Assembly: GCA_964424125.1 (NCBI GenBank)
Contig: CAYRHS010000070.1
Location: forward strand, 1 to 15,594
Direction: 5' to 3'
Length of the DNA: 15,594 bases
From: CAYRHS01 sp964424125
GTDB taxonomy: Bacteria > Actinomycetota > Acidimicrobiia > IMCC26256 > JAOSJL01
Part shown: positions 1 to 6,807 of the stretch, piece after piece
How the letters are laid out: the number at the start of each line of letters is the position of its first letter
Numbering within the stretch: the stretch's first letter is position 1
Notes under the pieces: generated by a model
Databases searched by the model: none
What the model saw: the letters and a program-made list of their open reading frames with translations, nothing else
What the model was told of the DNA's origin: nothing
Position numbers and translations under genes: made by a program

Positions 1-1
1 C

Positions 2-460
2 ATGGCGACGGCTGCCGCGCGCCTCACCAACTACCCGCGCCCCGTTCGTGAGCTCTCACCGGACGTACCGGACTGGCTCGACGCGGTCCTCCGCCGCGCG
101 CTCGCCCGCGAGCCCGAACGCCGGTTCCAGTCGGCCGATGAATTCGCGCGCGCCATCGCGGGGCGTCCGTCCCTCGCTCCTCCGCCGACGCCTCCCCAGA
201 CGGCACCGACCCCGGCGCCGGCGCGTCCCGCGTCGACCGCGGGCCCGGCTCCCCGGCCCGCACCGGCGCGAACCGCGGCTCCCGGTCCCGCGCGCACGAA
301 CCCGGTGGCGTGGATCCTCGTCGTGCTCGCGGTGATCGCCGCCGGCGCCGCTATCGCTTGGGCCGTCACCGCCGCGCTCGACAACGCCGGCTCGTCCTCA
401 TCCGGGCTCGGCGCCGTCGACGTCGTCGTCGCGTTTCCTCATGACGCCTCGCGCGTCTGA
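2..460 (+). CDS. Ser/Thr protein kinase-like membrane protein, C-terminal part
   Basis: Only the C-terminal 152 residues are in the window; the reading frame is open at the left edge, so the ATG at base 2 is probably internal. Residues about 20-54 resemble the end of a bacterial Ser/Thr kinase C-lobe: a PDVPDWLDAVLRRAL segment, then the REPERRFQSADEF motif typical of Pkn kinases. A Pro/Ala-rich linker (about 56-100) leads to one membrane helix (about 101-126) and a short tail of about 26 residues, so there are no PASTA repeats. In actinomycetes this position before sigM is often occupied by mviN/murJ, whose mycobacterial form ends in a pseudokinase domain, so this could be a kinase or a pseudokinase; the catalytic loop lies outside the window. 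It overlaps the sigma-factor start by 20 bases. Confidence 0.8.
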   Translation: MATAAARLTNYPRPVRELSPDVPDWLDAVLRRALAREPERRFQSADEFARAIAGRPSLAPPPTPPQTAPTPAPARPASTAGPAPRPAPARTAAPGPARTNPVAWILVVLAVIAAGAAIAWAVTAALDNAGSSSSGLGAVDVVVAFPHDASRV

Positions 461-1010
461 CGACCGCGACGACCTCGCGCTGGCGGCCGCGGCCGCGGCC
501 GGGGAACGAGGCGCTCTCGAAGCGCTGCTCGAGCGTCACGTCGACCGAGTCCACAGCATCTGCGCACGGATCGTGCGCGACCCGGCCGACGCCCAGGACG
601 CTTCCCAGGAGGCGCTGCTGGCGGTCGCGCGGCGCATCGACCGCTTCGACGGCCGCTCCGCGTTCACGACGTGGCTCTACCGGGTCGCGACCAACGCCGC
701 GCTCGACGAGGTCCGGCGGCGGGGTCGCCGACCGCGACCGTCCGAGGTCCTCGACGACGCGCTCACCTTCCGCCCGGCCGACGAACCCGCGACCGCGGCG
801 GTGGACGTGCACGCGGCGCTGGATCGGCTCCCCGAGAAGTTCCGCGTACCGGTGGTGCTCCGCGACGTCGACGGCCTGGACTATGCGGAGATCACGGACA
901 TCCTCGGCATTCCTCCCGGAACGGTGCGATCGCGGATCGCGAGAGGCCGAGCGTTGCTCGCCAGCCTGTTGGGGAACCATCAGACCCCCGCGGAACGTCC
1001 GAGCAAGTGA
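441..1010 (+). CDS. sigM: ECF-type RNA polymerase sigma factor (SigM-like)
   Basis: A 189-residue protein of usual ECF size. Residues about 24-93 form sigma region 2, with the DAQDASQEALL stretch and the aromatic FTTWLYRVATNAALD segment used in promoter melting. Residues about 124-175 form region 4, with a helix-turn-helix reading LDYAEITDILGIPPGTVRSR. It should direct core RNA polymerase to a small stress regulon. The start is the ATG inside the end of the kinase gene; no clear Shine-Dalgarno precedes it, which suggests translational coupling. The SigM name rests on position: sigM lies between mviN and trxB in mycobacteria and relatives. A putative anti-sigma gene follows across a duplicated 29-bp junction. 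The family call is firm; the paralogue name is inferred from synteny. Confidence 0.9.
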   Translation: MTPRASDDRDDLALAAAAAAGERGALEALLERHVDRVHSICARIVRDPADAQDASQEALLAVARRIDRFDGRSAFTTWLYRVATNAALDEVRRRGRRPRPSEVLDDALTFRPADEPATAAVDVHAALDRLPEKFRVPVVLRDVDGLDYAEITDILGIPPGTVRSRIARGRALLASLLGNHQTPAERPSK

Positions 1011-1061
1011 GCCCGCAGATCCGATGCCCGAGCAAGTGAGCCCGCAGATCCGATGCCCGAG
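999..1061 (+). repeat. 29-bp tandem duplication across the sigma/anti-sigma junction
   Basis: A 29-bp unit (CGAGCAAGTGAGCCCGCAGA followed by TCCGATGCC) occurs twice without mismatch at 1000-1028 and 1029-1057. The period extends slightly on both sides, giving about 2.2 copies over 999-1061. The first copy contains the sigma-factor stop codon (1008-1010); the second contains the anti-sigma start ATG (1053). Because 29 is not a multiple of three, the ATG of the first copy (1024) opens a different frame: a 13-codon ORF ending at TGA 1063-1065, which overlaps an in-frame ATG of the anti-sigma gene at 1062. Confidence 0.97.
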
Positions 1062-1934
1062 ATGACCCCCACACCCTTCGACGACCTGGCCGCCGGCGAC
1101 TCCCGCTGGCCGGACCCCGTGACGCTCGCCGACGAGGCCGTCTCGGCCGAGCTCGACGGCGAGCTCGACGGGCTGGCCGTCGACCTCGGGGTCGAGACGG
1201 CCGAGCTGCGCCGGCGCCTCCACGCCTGGGACTCCTACGCGGAGCGGAAGGCGGCGCTCGTCCGCGCGCGCGACGCGCTGGTTGCCAGCCCCGCACCCGA
1301 GCTCGGCAGGCTGGACCGCCGCCGTCTCGTCGCGCGCGCGCTGGCAGGGACGGAAGCGCAGCCCCGACGGTCGCGACCACTGGGTCGGCGGATCCTCGCC
1401 CCCGCGGCCGCGGCCGTGGTCCTCGTCGCCCTCGCGCGCGCAGCGGTGATCCTCGCGTCCGAGCGAACGGGCGACGACTCCGCCTCCGACACCGCCCTCA
1501 CGGAGCTGGACTCGGGGAGCGGCGCGGCCGAGGCCGAGGCTGCGCTCCCCGCTCTCGGGGAGGTGTCCGACCCGGGGGTGCTGCGAGCCGCGCTCGCCAC
1601 CGAGATCGACCTGCCGGAAGAAGCGGAGACACAGGCACGGTCCGACGCCGCGACGCTCGACGGATCGGCCGAAGGCAGCGCCCCGGCGGCCGACGAGGGG
1701 AACCCGAGCGCTCTCCAGGAACCCGCCACGCGGGAGCAGGCGACGGCCTGCTCGGACACCCTGGGCGAGGACCTCCACGCCACCGGGGCGCCGCTCCTCG
1801 TCGCCACCGCCACCTACGACGGGGCGCCGGCCGTCGTCGTCGTCCTCGACGTGGCGGACGGCACGCAGGTCAGCGTCGTCTCCGCCGCCGACTGCAGTTT
1901 CCTGTCCTCGCAGTTCTTCGTCACCGGCGACTAG
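1053..1934 (+). CDS. Putative membrane anti-sigma factor for the upstream ECF sigma
   Basis: A 293-residue protein with the layout of a membrane anti-sigma factor. The N-terminal cytoplasmic part (about 25-100) contains DEAVSAELDGELDGL and a charged helical segment and has no HxxxCxxC zinc motif. One membrane helix lies at about 114-136, followed by an acidic, low-complexity region (about 137-225) and a small folded C-terminal domain (about 230-293) with two cysteines, C233 and C281, that could form a disulfide outside the membrane. By position and layout it should hold the upstream sigma factor at the membrane. The start could be ATG 1053 or ATG 1062, both inside or next to the 29-bp duplication. 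The function is inferred from architecture and context; the sequence family is weakly conserved. Confidence 0.7.
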   Translation: MPEMTPTPFDDLAAGDSRWPDPVTLADEAVSAELDGELDGLAVDLGVETAELRRRLHAWDSYAERKAALVRARDALVASPAPELGRLDRRRLVARALAGTEAQPRRSRPLGRRILAPAAAAVVLVALARAAVILASERTGDDSASDTALTELDSGSGAAEAEAALPALGEVSDPGVLRAALATEIDLPEEAETQARSDAATLDGSAEGSAPAADEGNPSALQEPATREQATACSDTLGEDLHATGAPLLVATATYDGAPAVVVVLDVADGTQVSVVSAADCSFLSSQFFVTGD

Positions 1935-1972
1935 CCTCCCTGCCGATCTACCTCCGAACGGGGAGTCCTCCG

Positions 1973-2299
1973 ATCGCCGAGCCACCCGCCGCGCAGGGGA
2001 ACGACTGGTCCGCCGATGCCGCCGAAGCGGTCGAACAGGTCGTCGGCGCAGTACGGGACCGTACGGTCCCGCCCGCTCGCGCCGCGGCCAAGGCCGTCGT
2101 CTACGGCCTGCTCACCGCCTTCTTCGTCGCCGGCGCCCTGACCCTCCTCGCCATCGGCACGTTCCGCGCGCTGACCATCTGGATTCCCACCGGGGTCTGG
2201 GCCTCCTACCTCATCGTCGGCGGAATGCTGGTCGCGGGCGGCGTGTTCGCATGGGCGCAACGCAACGCCGGACCCTCCGACGGAGCGGACAGGCAATGA
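1973..2299 (+). CDS. Small two-helix membrane protein without a canonical start codon
   Basis: This frame encodes about 108 residues with two clear membrane helices: AVVYGLLTAFFVAGALTLLA and a second around SYLIVGGMLVAGGVFAW, joined by a short loop with IWIPTGVW. An acidic, soluble N-terminal part with WSADAAEAVEQVVG precedes them. Its TGA stop overlaps the trxB ATG (ATGA), as expected for a real operon gene. No ATG, GTG or TTG occurs in this frame from 1802 to the first helix; the first ATG is at 2225, inside the second helix. The best candidate start is ATC at 1973, preceded by GGGGAG with 7 bases of spacing; CTG at 1940 is an alternative, and a sequencing error changing ATG is possible. 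I do not recognise the family beyond small actinobacterial membrane proteins near trxB; function unknown. Confidence 0.65.
   Translation: MAEPPAAQGNDWSADAAEAVEQVVGAVRDRTVPPARAAAKAVVYGLLTAFFVAGALTLLAIGTFRALTIWIPTGVWASYLIVGGMLVAGGVFAWAQRNAGPSDGADRQ
2054..2071 (+). repeat. 18-bp perfect palindrome inside the small membrane-protein gene
   Basis: CGGGACCGTACGGTCCCG is its own reverse complement. It lies in coding sequence (residues RDRTVP of the small membrane protein), about 230 bp before trxB. It could be a protein-binding site, an mRNA hairpin or chance in GC-rich DNA. Confidence 0.9.
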
Positions 2300-3231
2300 C
2301 CAAGGTTCGCAACGTGATCATCGCGGGCTCGGGACCCGCGGGCCTCACGGCCGCGGTGTACGCGGCGCGCGCAAACCTCGCGCCGCTCATGTTCGAAGGG
2401 CTCAACGCCGGCGGCCAGCTCATGCTCACGACGGACGTCGAGAACTTCCCCGGTTTCCCAGAGGGGATCCTCGGGCCCGACCTGATGAAACAGTTCCGCG
2501 AGCAGGCGGTTCGGTTCGGGACCGAGATCGTCACCGCCGACGTCGACCGCGTCGACCTTTCGGAGCGCCCGTTCCGGGTCTGGGTGGGAGACGATGAACA
2601 TCGCGCGCACGCGATCATCCTCACTACTGGCGCCACTGCGCGAATGCTCGGCCTGCCCGCGGAACGAGAGCTCCTCGGCCACGGGGTCTCGACGTGCGCG
2701 ACGTGCGACGGCTTCTTCTTCCGTGACCGACCGATCGCCATCGTCGGAGGCGGCGACTCCGCCATCGAAGAAGCGATCTTCCTCACCAAGTTCGCCACGA
2801 GCGTGACGGTCATCCACCGGCGTGACGAGCTGCGCGCATCCAAGATCCTGCAGGAGCGCGCGTTCGCCAACCCGAAGATCGACTTCCGGTGGAACGCGGT
2901 CGTCGAGGACATCGAAGGCGAAGGAAGCGTCCAGCTGGTGAAGCTGCGCGACACGCAGACCGGGGACGTTTCCTCCCTGGACGTCGCTGGGCTCTTCGTC
3001 GCGATCGGTCACGACCCCGCCACGCAGCTGGTCGCAGGCCAACTGGACCTCGACGAGGGCGGGTATGTGATCACCGCGCCGGACAGCACCGCGACCTCCG
3101 TCCCCGGTGTGTTCGCGGCCGGCGACGTCCAGGATCATGTCTTCCGCCAGGCCGTGACCGCCGCCGGATCAGGTTGCATGGCGGCGATCGAGGCCGAACG
3201 CTGGCTCCAGGAGCACGCGCCCGGCGCCTGA
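2296..3231 (+). CDS. trxB: Thioredoxin-disulfide reductase
   Basis: A 311-residue low-molecular-weight thioredoxin reductase: a cytoplasmic FAD enzyme that uses NADPH to reduce thioredoxin. The FAD-binding GSGPAG is at residues 11-16. The redox-active CATC (C134, C137) lies inside the NADPH domain, which also shows GGGDSA at 151-156 and HRR at 174-176 for the NADPH phosphate. The C-terminal FAD motif reads GVFAAGDVQD. The start is the ATG at 2296, overlapping the TGA of the preceding gene; an in-frame ATG at 2251 would add 15 unrelated residues and is not favoured. The partner trxA begins 41 bases downstream. Length and motifs are standard. Confidence 0.97.
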   Translation: MTKVRNVIIAGSGPAGLTAAVYAARANLAPLMFEGLNAGGQLMLTTDVENFPGFPEGILGPDLMKQFREQAVRFGTEIVTADVDRVDLSERPFRVWVGDDEHRAHAIILTTGATARMLGLPAERELLGHGVSTCATCDGFFFRDRPIAIVGGGDSAIEEAIFLTKFATSVTVIHRRDELRASKILQERAFANPKIDFRWNAVVEDIEGEGSVQLVKLRDTQTGDVSSLDVAGLFVAIGHDPATQLVAGQLDLDEGGYVITAPDSTATSVPGVFAAGDVQDHVFRQAVTAAGSGCMAAIEAERWLQEHAPGA

Positions 3232-3272
3232 CATCCCGCGGCGTTTCGCAACGAACGAGAGGACAATCGACC

Positions 3273-3611
3273 GTGGCAGCCAACATCGTGACCGTGACAG
3301 ACGCGACCTTCGACGAGGTGGTCGGCAGCAGCGACACTCCGGTCCTGGTCGACTTCTGGGCCGAGTGGTGCGGACCGTGCAAGATGATCGCACCGACGCT
3401 CGAAGAGCTCGCAGTCGAGAAGTCCGACAAGCTGACCATCGCGAAGCTCAACGTCGACGAGAACCCCGAGACGGCGCGCCGGTTCAACGTCATGAGCATC
3501 CCGACGTTGCTGGTGTTCGAGTCCGGCAAGACGACCGAGGAGTCGCGCCGCATCATCGGCGCCAAGGGCAAGAGCGCCCTGCTCGAGGACTTGGCGGGCG
3601 TCATCGCTTGA
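3273..3611 (+). CDS. trxA: Thioredoxin
   Basis: A 112-residue thioredoxin with the canonical active site WCGPC (C33, C36), preceded by VLVDFWAEW and followed by KMIAPTLEELA. The cis-proline segment MSIPTLLVFESG is present. It is a cytoplasmic disulfide reductase recycled by the adjacent TrxB. The start is GTG at 3273, with a GAGAGGA ribosome site at 3257-3263, nine bases upstream; the upstream extension of the frame is the trxB shadow. Its TGA overlaps the TTG start of the next gene, suggesting coupled translation. Confidence 0.97.
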   Translation: MAANIVTVTDATFDEVVGSSDTPVLVDFWAEWCGPCKMIAPTLEELAVEKSDKLTIAKLNVDENPETARRFNVMSIPTLLVFESGKTTEESRRIIGAKGKSALLEDLAGVIA

Positions 3612-4588
3612 GCGCCGTTCTGAGGCCCGGCGCGACGGGCGAAGCCGTTCGGGACCTCCAACGACGACTCGGCGCCGCCGGCCACGACTGTCGCCCCGAG
3701 TCCGGTGAGTACGGGCCCGCGACGGAGGCGGCGCTGCGAGACTTCCAGCGCTCGCGCCGTCTGCGCGTCGACGGCGTCTGCGGTCGCCAGACGTGGTCGG
3801 CGCTCGTCGAAAGTGGCTATGCGCTCGGCGATCGCCTCCTCTACCGACGGCGACCGATGCTGCGCGGCGACGACGTCGCCGACCTCCAACAACGCCTGAA
3901 CGCGCTCGGCTTCGACGCGGGCCGCGAAGACGGGATCTTCGGGGACGAGACGAGCGAAGCCGTGGAGCGCTTCCAACGCGACGCCGCGCTCACCTCCGAC
4001 GCGATCTGCGGGCCCGCGACGATCGCCGCGCTGCGCCGCGTCGGGAGCTTCGCCGCCGGCTCGGTGGCGAGCGTCCGTGAGCGAGAGGCCCTCCGCCACG
4101 GCGGACGGCTCGCGGGTCGACGCCTCTACGTGTGCGCCGACCCCGGGCTCGACGCTCTCGCCCGCCGGGTCGCGCAGGGCCTAGAGGACGCGGGAGCCGA
4201 CCTCGTGCTCGAGGCCACGGGTGACGACGAGTCCGAAGCGGCGCTCGCCGCCAACCGGTTCGCCGCCGACCTCTGCCTCGTGGTCCGCCCCGGGAGCGCG
4301 TCGAAGCCCCGGTCCTTCTACTTCGCATCCGGCCGTTTCCGATCCGAAGCCGGGTACCGCACCGCCGACCGCGTATTGGAAGAACTTACCAGTATCCTGG
4401 GGCAAGGCGAGGTCTGCGGCCGCAGCTACGCGCTCCTCCGCGAGACCCGGATGCCCGCCGTGATCTGCGAACCGGCGGCCGCCCACGACGTTCGGACGAT
4501 GGCCGTGCTCGTCAGCCGGAGCGCGGACGTCGCGCGCGCGATCGTTCGGGGCGTGCGGCGGGGGGTGGAGGAACCGCTCGACGACTGA
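3608..4588 (+). CDS. cwlM: CwlM-like peptidoglycan-binding pseudo-amidase
   Basis: A 326-residue protein with two peptidoglycan-binding type 1 domains (about 4-66 and 84-145) and a C-terminal domain (about 172-320) in the place of N-acetylmuramoyl-L-alanine amidase (Amidase_3). The start is TTG 3608, overlapping the trxA stop as TTGA; the frame upstream of it is a trxA shadow. There is no signal peptide, so it should be cytoplasmic. The zinc-site signatures are eroded: the DPGHGG motif is ADPGLD at 177-182, the following Glu region is deleted, and the SIHAN motif is VVRPGS at 225-230; only E288 in AVICEPAA remains recognisable. Mycobacterial CwlM is a cytoplasmic, kinase-regulated activator of MurA, and the trxA-cwlM-parB order is the same, so a regulatory role in wall synthesis is likely. 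Confidence 0.88.
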   Translation: MSAVLRPGATGEAVRDLQRRLGAAGHDCRPESGEYGPATEAALRDFQRSRRLRVDGVCGRQTWSALVESGYALGDRLLYRRRPMLRGDDVADLQQRLNALGFDAGREDGIFGDETSEAVERFQRDAALTSDAICGPATIAALRRVGSFAAGSVASVREREALRHGGRLAGRRLYVCADPGLDALARRVAQGLEDAGADLVLEATGDDESEAALAANRFAADLCLVVRPGSASKPRSFYFASGRFRSEAGYRTADRVLEELTSILGQGEVCGRSYALLRETRMPAVICEPAAAHDVRTMAVLVSRSADVARAIVRGVRRGVEEPLDD

Positions 4589-4603
4589 CGCGGCTCGGTC
4601 CGC

Positions 4604-5476
4604 TCAGGACGAGCTCGCGCCCTCGATCATGGCGCGGTAGATGCGCTCGAGGTCCTCGAGGCCGGCGAACTCGATCACCACTCGACCCCTCTTGGCCGTC
4701 ATGTTGACCGTCACGCGCGTGTCGAGGTGGTCGCCCAGGAGCTCCTCGAGCTCGAGGAGACCTGGAGGTCGGAGTCGTTTCGTCGCCGGTGACGGCTCGG
4801 TCGTGGGACCGCTTCCGTTGCGGGCGCGGACCGACTCCTCGAGCTGCCGGACCGAGAGGTCGTCGCTGACCGCCCGGCGGGCGAGCTGCTCCTGAAAGGC
4901 CCGATCCGGGGTCCCGAGCAACGTCCGGGCGTGTCCTGCCGTGAGCCGGCCCTCCTGGACGAGGCGCTGGATCACCGGCGGGAGCTGGAGCAGCCGCAAG
5001 GTGTTCGTGACCGTCGCACGCTTCCGGCCGACCCGCCGGGCCAGCTCCTCGTGGGTGAGGCCGAAGTCCTCGATGAGCTGCTGGTAGGCGGCCGCCTCCT
5101 CCATCGGGTTGAGGTCGGTGCGCTGGACGTTCTCCACGAGCGCCTGTTCGAGCGCGGCGGCGTCGTCCGACTCACGTACCACCGCGGGCAGCACCTGGAG
5201 CCCCACCCGGCGGGCCGCGCGCCAGCGCCGCTCCCCCGCGATGAGCTCGTAGGTATCGTCCCCGAGCGGGCGCACCAGCACCGGCTGGAGCACCCCTACC
5301 TCGCGGATCGATTCCGCCAGCTCCGCGAGACGCTCCTCGTCGAAGCTTTGCCGAGGTTGGTTGCGGTTGGTCTCGATCGCCGAGATCGGGATCTCCTGGA
5401 GCCCCCCTGCTGCCGGCCCGCCCTCGGCCGGGATGAGGGCACCGAGGCCCTTACCCAGTCCGCCCTGCCGTGCCAT
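4604..5476 (-). CDS. parB: Chromosome-partitioning protein ParB
   Basis: A 290-residue ParB/Spo0J, the CTP-dependent clamp that loads at parS and spreads along origin DNA. The N-terminal GLGKGLGALIP segment (about 6-16) is the usual ParA-contacting peptide. The N-terminal domain carries GERRWRAA (81-88, the CTP/parS box II) and NPMEEAAAYQQL (123-134). The helix-turn-helix follows at about 138-162 (LTHEELARRVGRKRATVTNTL). A linker leads to a C-terminal dimerisation domain. The start ATG is preceded by a strong AGGAGGTGAG (5479-5488). The gene begins 26 bases inside parA. It ends 15 bp from the convergent CwlM-like gene. Two parS sites lie just upstream of parA. Confidence 0.96.
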   Translation of the reverse strand: MARQGGLGKGLGALIPAEGGPAAGGLQEIPISAIETNRNQPRQSFDEERLAELAESIREVGVLQPVLVRPLGDDTYELIAGERRWRAARRVGLQVLPAVVRESDDAAALEQALVENVQRTDLNPMEEAAAYQQLIEDFGLTHEELARRVGRKRATVTNTLRLLQLPPVIQRLVQEGRLTAGHARTLLGTPDRAFQEQLARRAVSDDLSVRQLEESVRARNGSGPTTEPSPATKRLRPPGLLELEELLGDHLDTRVTVNMTAKRGRVVIEFAGLEDLERIYRAMIEGASSS

Positions 5477-6701
5477 CGCTCACCTCCTGTGCCAACGACC
5501 GGTACGTCGTCGCACCGCGAGACGTGGGGTCGAAGACGATGATGGGTTGTCCGAACGACGGGGCCTCCCCGAGCCGCACGGTCCGCGGGATCACGGTGTC
5601 GTACACGATCGGGCCGAAATGCTTGCGCACCTCGGACTCGACCTGTTCGGCCAGCCGTGTCCGTCCGTCGTACATCGTGAGCACGATTCCCCGGACCTCG
5701 AGCGTCGGATTGAGGCTCGACCGGACCAGGGAGACGTTGCGGAGCAGCTGCCCGAGGCCCTCGAGGGCGTAGTACTCGCACTGGATCGGGACGATCACGT
5801 CGTCCGCGGCGGCCAGTCCGTTGATCGTGAGCAGGCCGAGGGAGGGCGGGCAGTCGATGATGGTGAAGTCGTAGTCGTCCTTGACGGGTTCGAGTGCTCG
5901 CCGGAGCTTCAGCTCGCGGCTGAACGCCGGAACCAGCTCGATCTCCGCTCCGGAGAGGTCGATGGTCGCCGGTACGAGGAACAGGTTCCGCAGGCTGGTG
6001 GATTCGATGCAGTCCTCGACGGGCGTCTCCGCCGTGATCACGTCGTAGATCGAATGCTCGAGATCCCGGGCGTTGATCCCCAGGCCGGTGGTGGCATTCC
6101 CCTGGGGATCGAGGTCCACGACCAGGACTCGGTGGTCGAGTTCGGCGAGCGCGGCGCCCAGGTTCACCGCGGTTGTGGTCTTGCCCACCCCACCCTTCTG
6201 ATTGGCGATCGCCACGACCCGGGGGAGGGCCACCGGGCTGAGATCCCCCGTCGCCGTCGGCGTCCCCGTCACCGACGCCACCACGTCGGGGCCCACGTCG
6301 CTCGGAGGCATCGCTTCCGAGACCACGGGCGCGGCCTCCGGCGGCTCCGGGGGAGTCGCCATGCCGGGCGGTCGGCCGGTCATCGATTCCACCGCCTCTC
6401 CAGTCGCCTGTTCCTCCCCTGCCGGAGCCGCGGTTTCGTCCGCAGCTTCGAGCTCCGCCTCGGGGGGCGCCTCTGGTGCCTCTGTGTTCGGGGCCACGGA
6501 TGGTGCGGGCGGAGCATCCGGGGGTGCTCCCGAGGTCGAGGTGGTGAGGTCGATCGTGTCCGAGCTCGAATCGGGCTGCAGCTCGGCCGGGTCGGCGGCC
6601 GCCGACTGCTCCGGCACCTCCGGTCGATCCTCACCGTGGCGGCGAAGCGCGGCGAAGATCCTGCGCCCCCGCCGCCTGACGTCCTGGCGGTCTCTCGCCA
6701 T
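5451..6701 (-). CDS. parA: Chromosome-partitioning ATPase ParA with long N-terminal extension
   Basis: A 416-residue ParA/Soj ATPase from the ATG at 6701, which has a GGGGG-rich ribosome site just upstream. The deviant Walker A KGGVGKTT is at 169-176; VLVVDLDPQGNATTGLG follows, and Walker B reads DYDFTIIDCPPSLGLLT. The ATPase moves ParB-parS complexes. The first 160 residues are unusual: a basic start with RRRGRRIFAALRRHG, then a long Pro/Glu/Ala-rich segment of low complexity. Later in-frame ATGs (residues 107, 114 and 131) would shorten this. The open frame continues upstream through the two parS sites to 6878 inside rsmG, but that stretch looks non-coding. The ATPase assignment is certain; the start is less so. 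Confidence 0.93.
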   Translation of the reverse strand: MARDRQDVRRRGRRIFAALRRHGEDRPEVPEQSAAADPAELQPDSSSDTIDLTTSTSGAPPDAPPAPSVAPNTEAPEAPPEAELEAADETAAPAGEEQATGEAVESMTGRPPGMATPPEPPEAAPVVSEAMPPSDVGPDVVASVTGTPTATGDLSPVALPRVVAIANQKGGVGKTTTAVNLGAALAELDHRVLVVDLDPQGNATTGLGINARDLEHSIYDVITAETPVEDCIESTSLRNLFLVPATIDLSGAEIELVPAFSRELKLRRALEPVKDDYDFTIIDCPPSLGLLTINGLAAADDVIVPIQCEYYALEGLGQLLRNVSLVRSSLNPTLEVRGIVLTMYDGRTRLAEQVESEVRKHFGPIVYDTVIPRTVRLGEAPSFGQPIIVFDPTSRGATTYRSLAQEVSDGTAGRTG

Positions 6702-6731
6702 CCGCACCCCCGAATCCGTGCTCGACCGCGA

Positions 6732-6747
6732 AGTTCCACGTGAAACC
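6732..6747. promoter_or_regulatory. parS site 1 (ParB-binding)
   Basis: AGTTCCACGTGAAACC contains GTTCCACGTGAAAC, one base from the perfect palindrome GTTTCACGTGAAAC of the general bacterial parS. It lies 31 bp upstream of the chosen parA start, in the rsmG-parA gap. Confidence 0.92.
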
Positions 6748-6773
6748 TCGAACGTCACCCTGAGGTCGGGCCC

Positions 6774-6789
6774 TGTTCCACGTGGAACC
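6774..6789. promoter_or_regulatory. parS site 2 (ParB-binding)
   Basis: TGTTCCACGTGGAACC contains the perfect palindrome GTTCCACGTGGAAC, a symmetric variant of parS. Its centre is 42 bp from the centre of site 1, about four helical turns, so both sites face the same side of the DNA. Confidence 0.9.
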
Positions 6790-6807
6790 GTGGGGCCGGG
6801 GGTGATG

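Noticed and set aside
366..1985. A 539-codon open frame on the minus strand
   Set aside because: It is antisense to the sigma and anti-sigma genes, has no recognisable domain and reflects the GC-rich third positions of the real genes.
4589..4603. GCGG...CCGC mini-hairpin filling the gap between the convergent cwlM-like and parB stops
   Set aside because: The stem is only four pairs and has no T-run on either strand, so a terminator is not supported.
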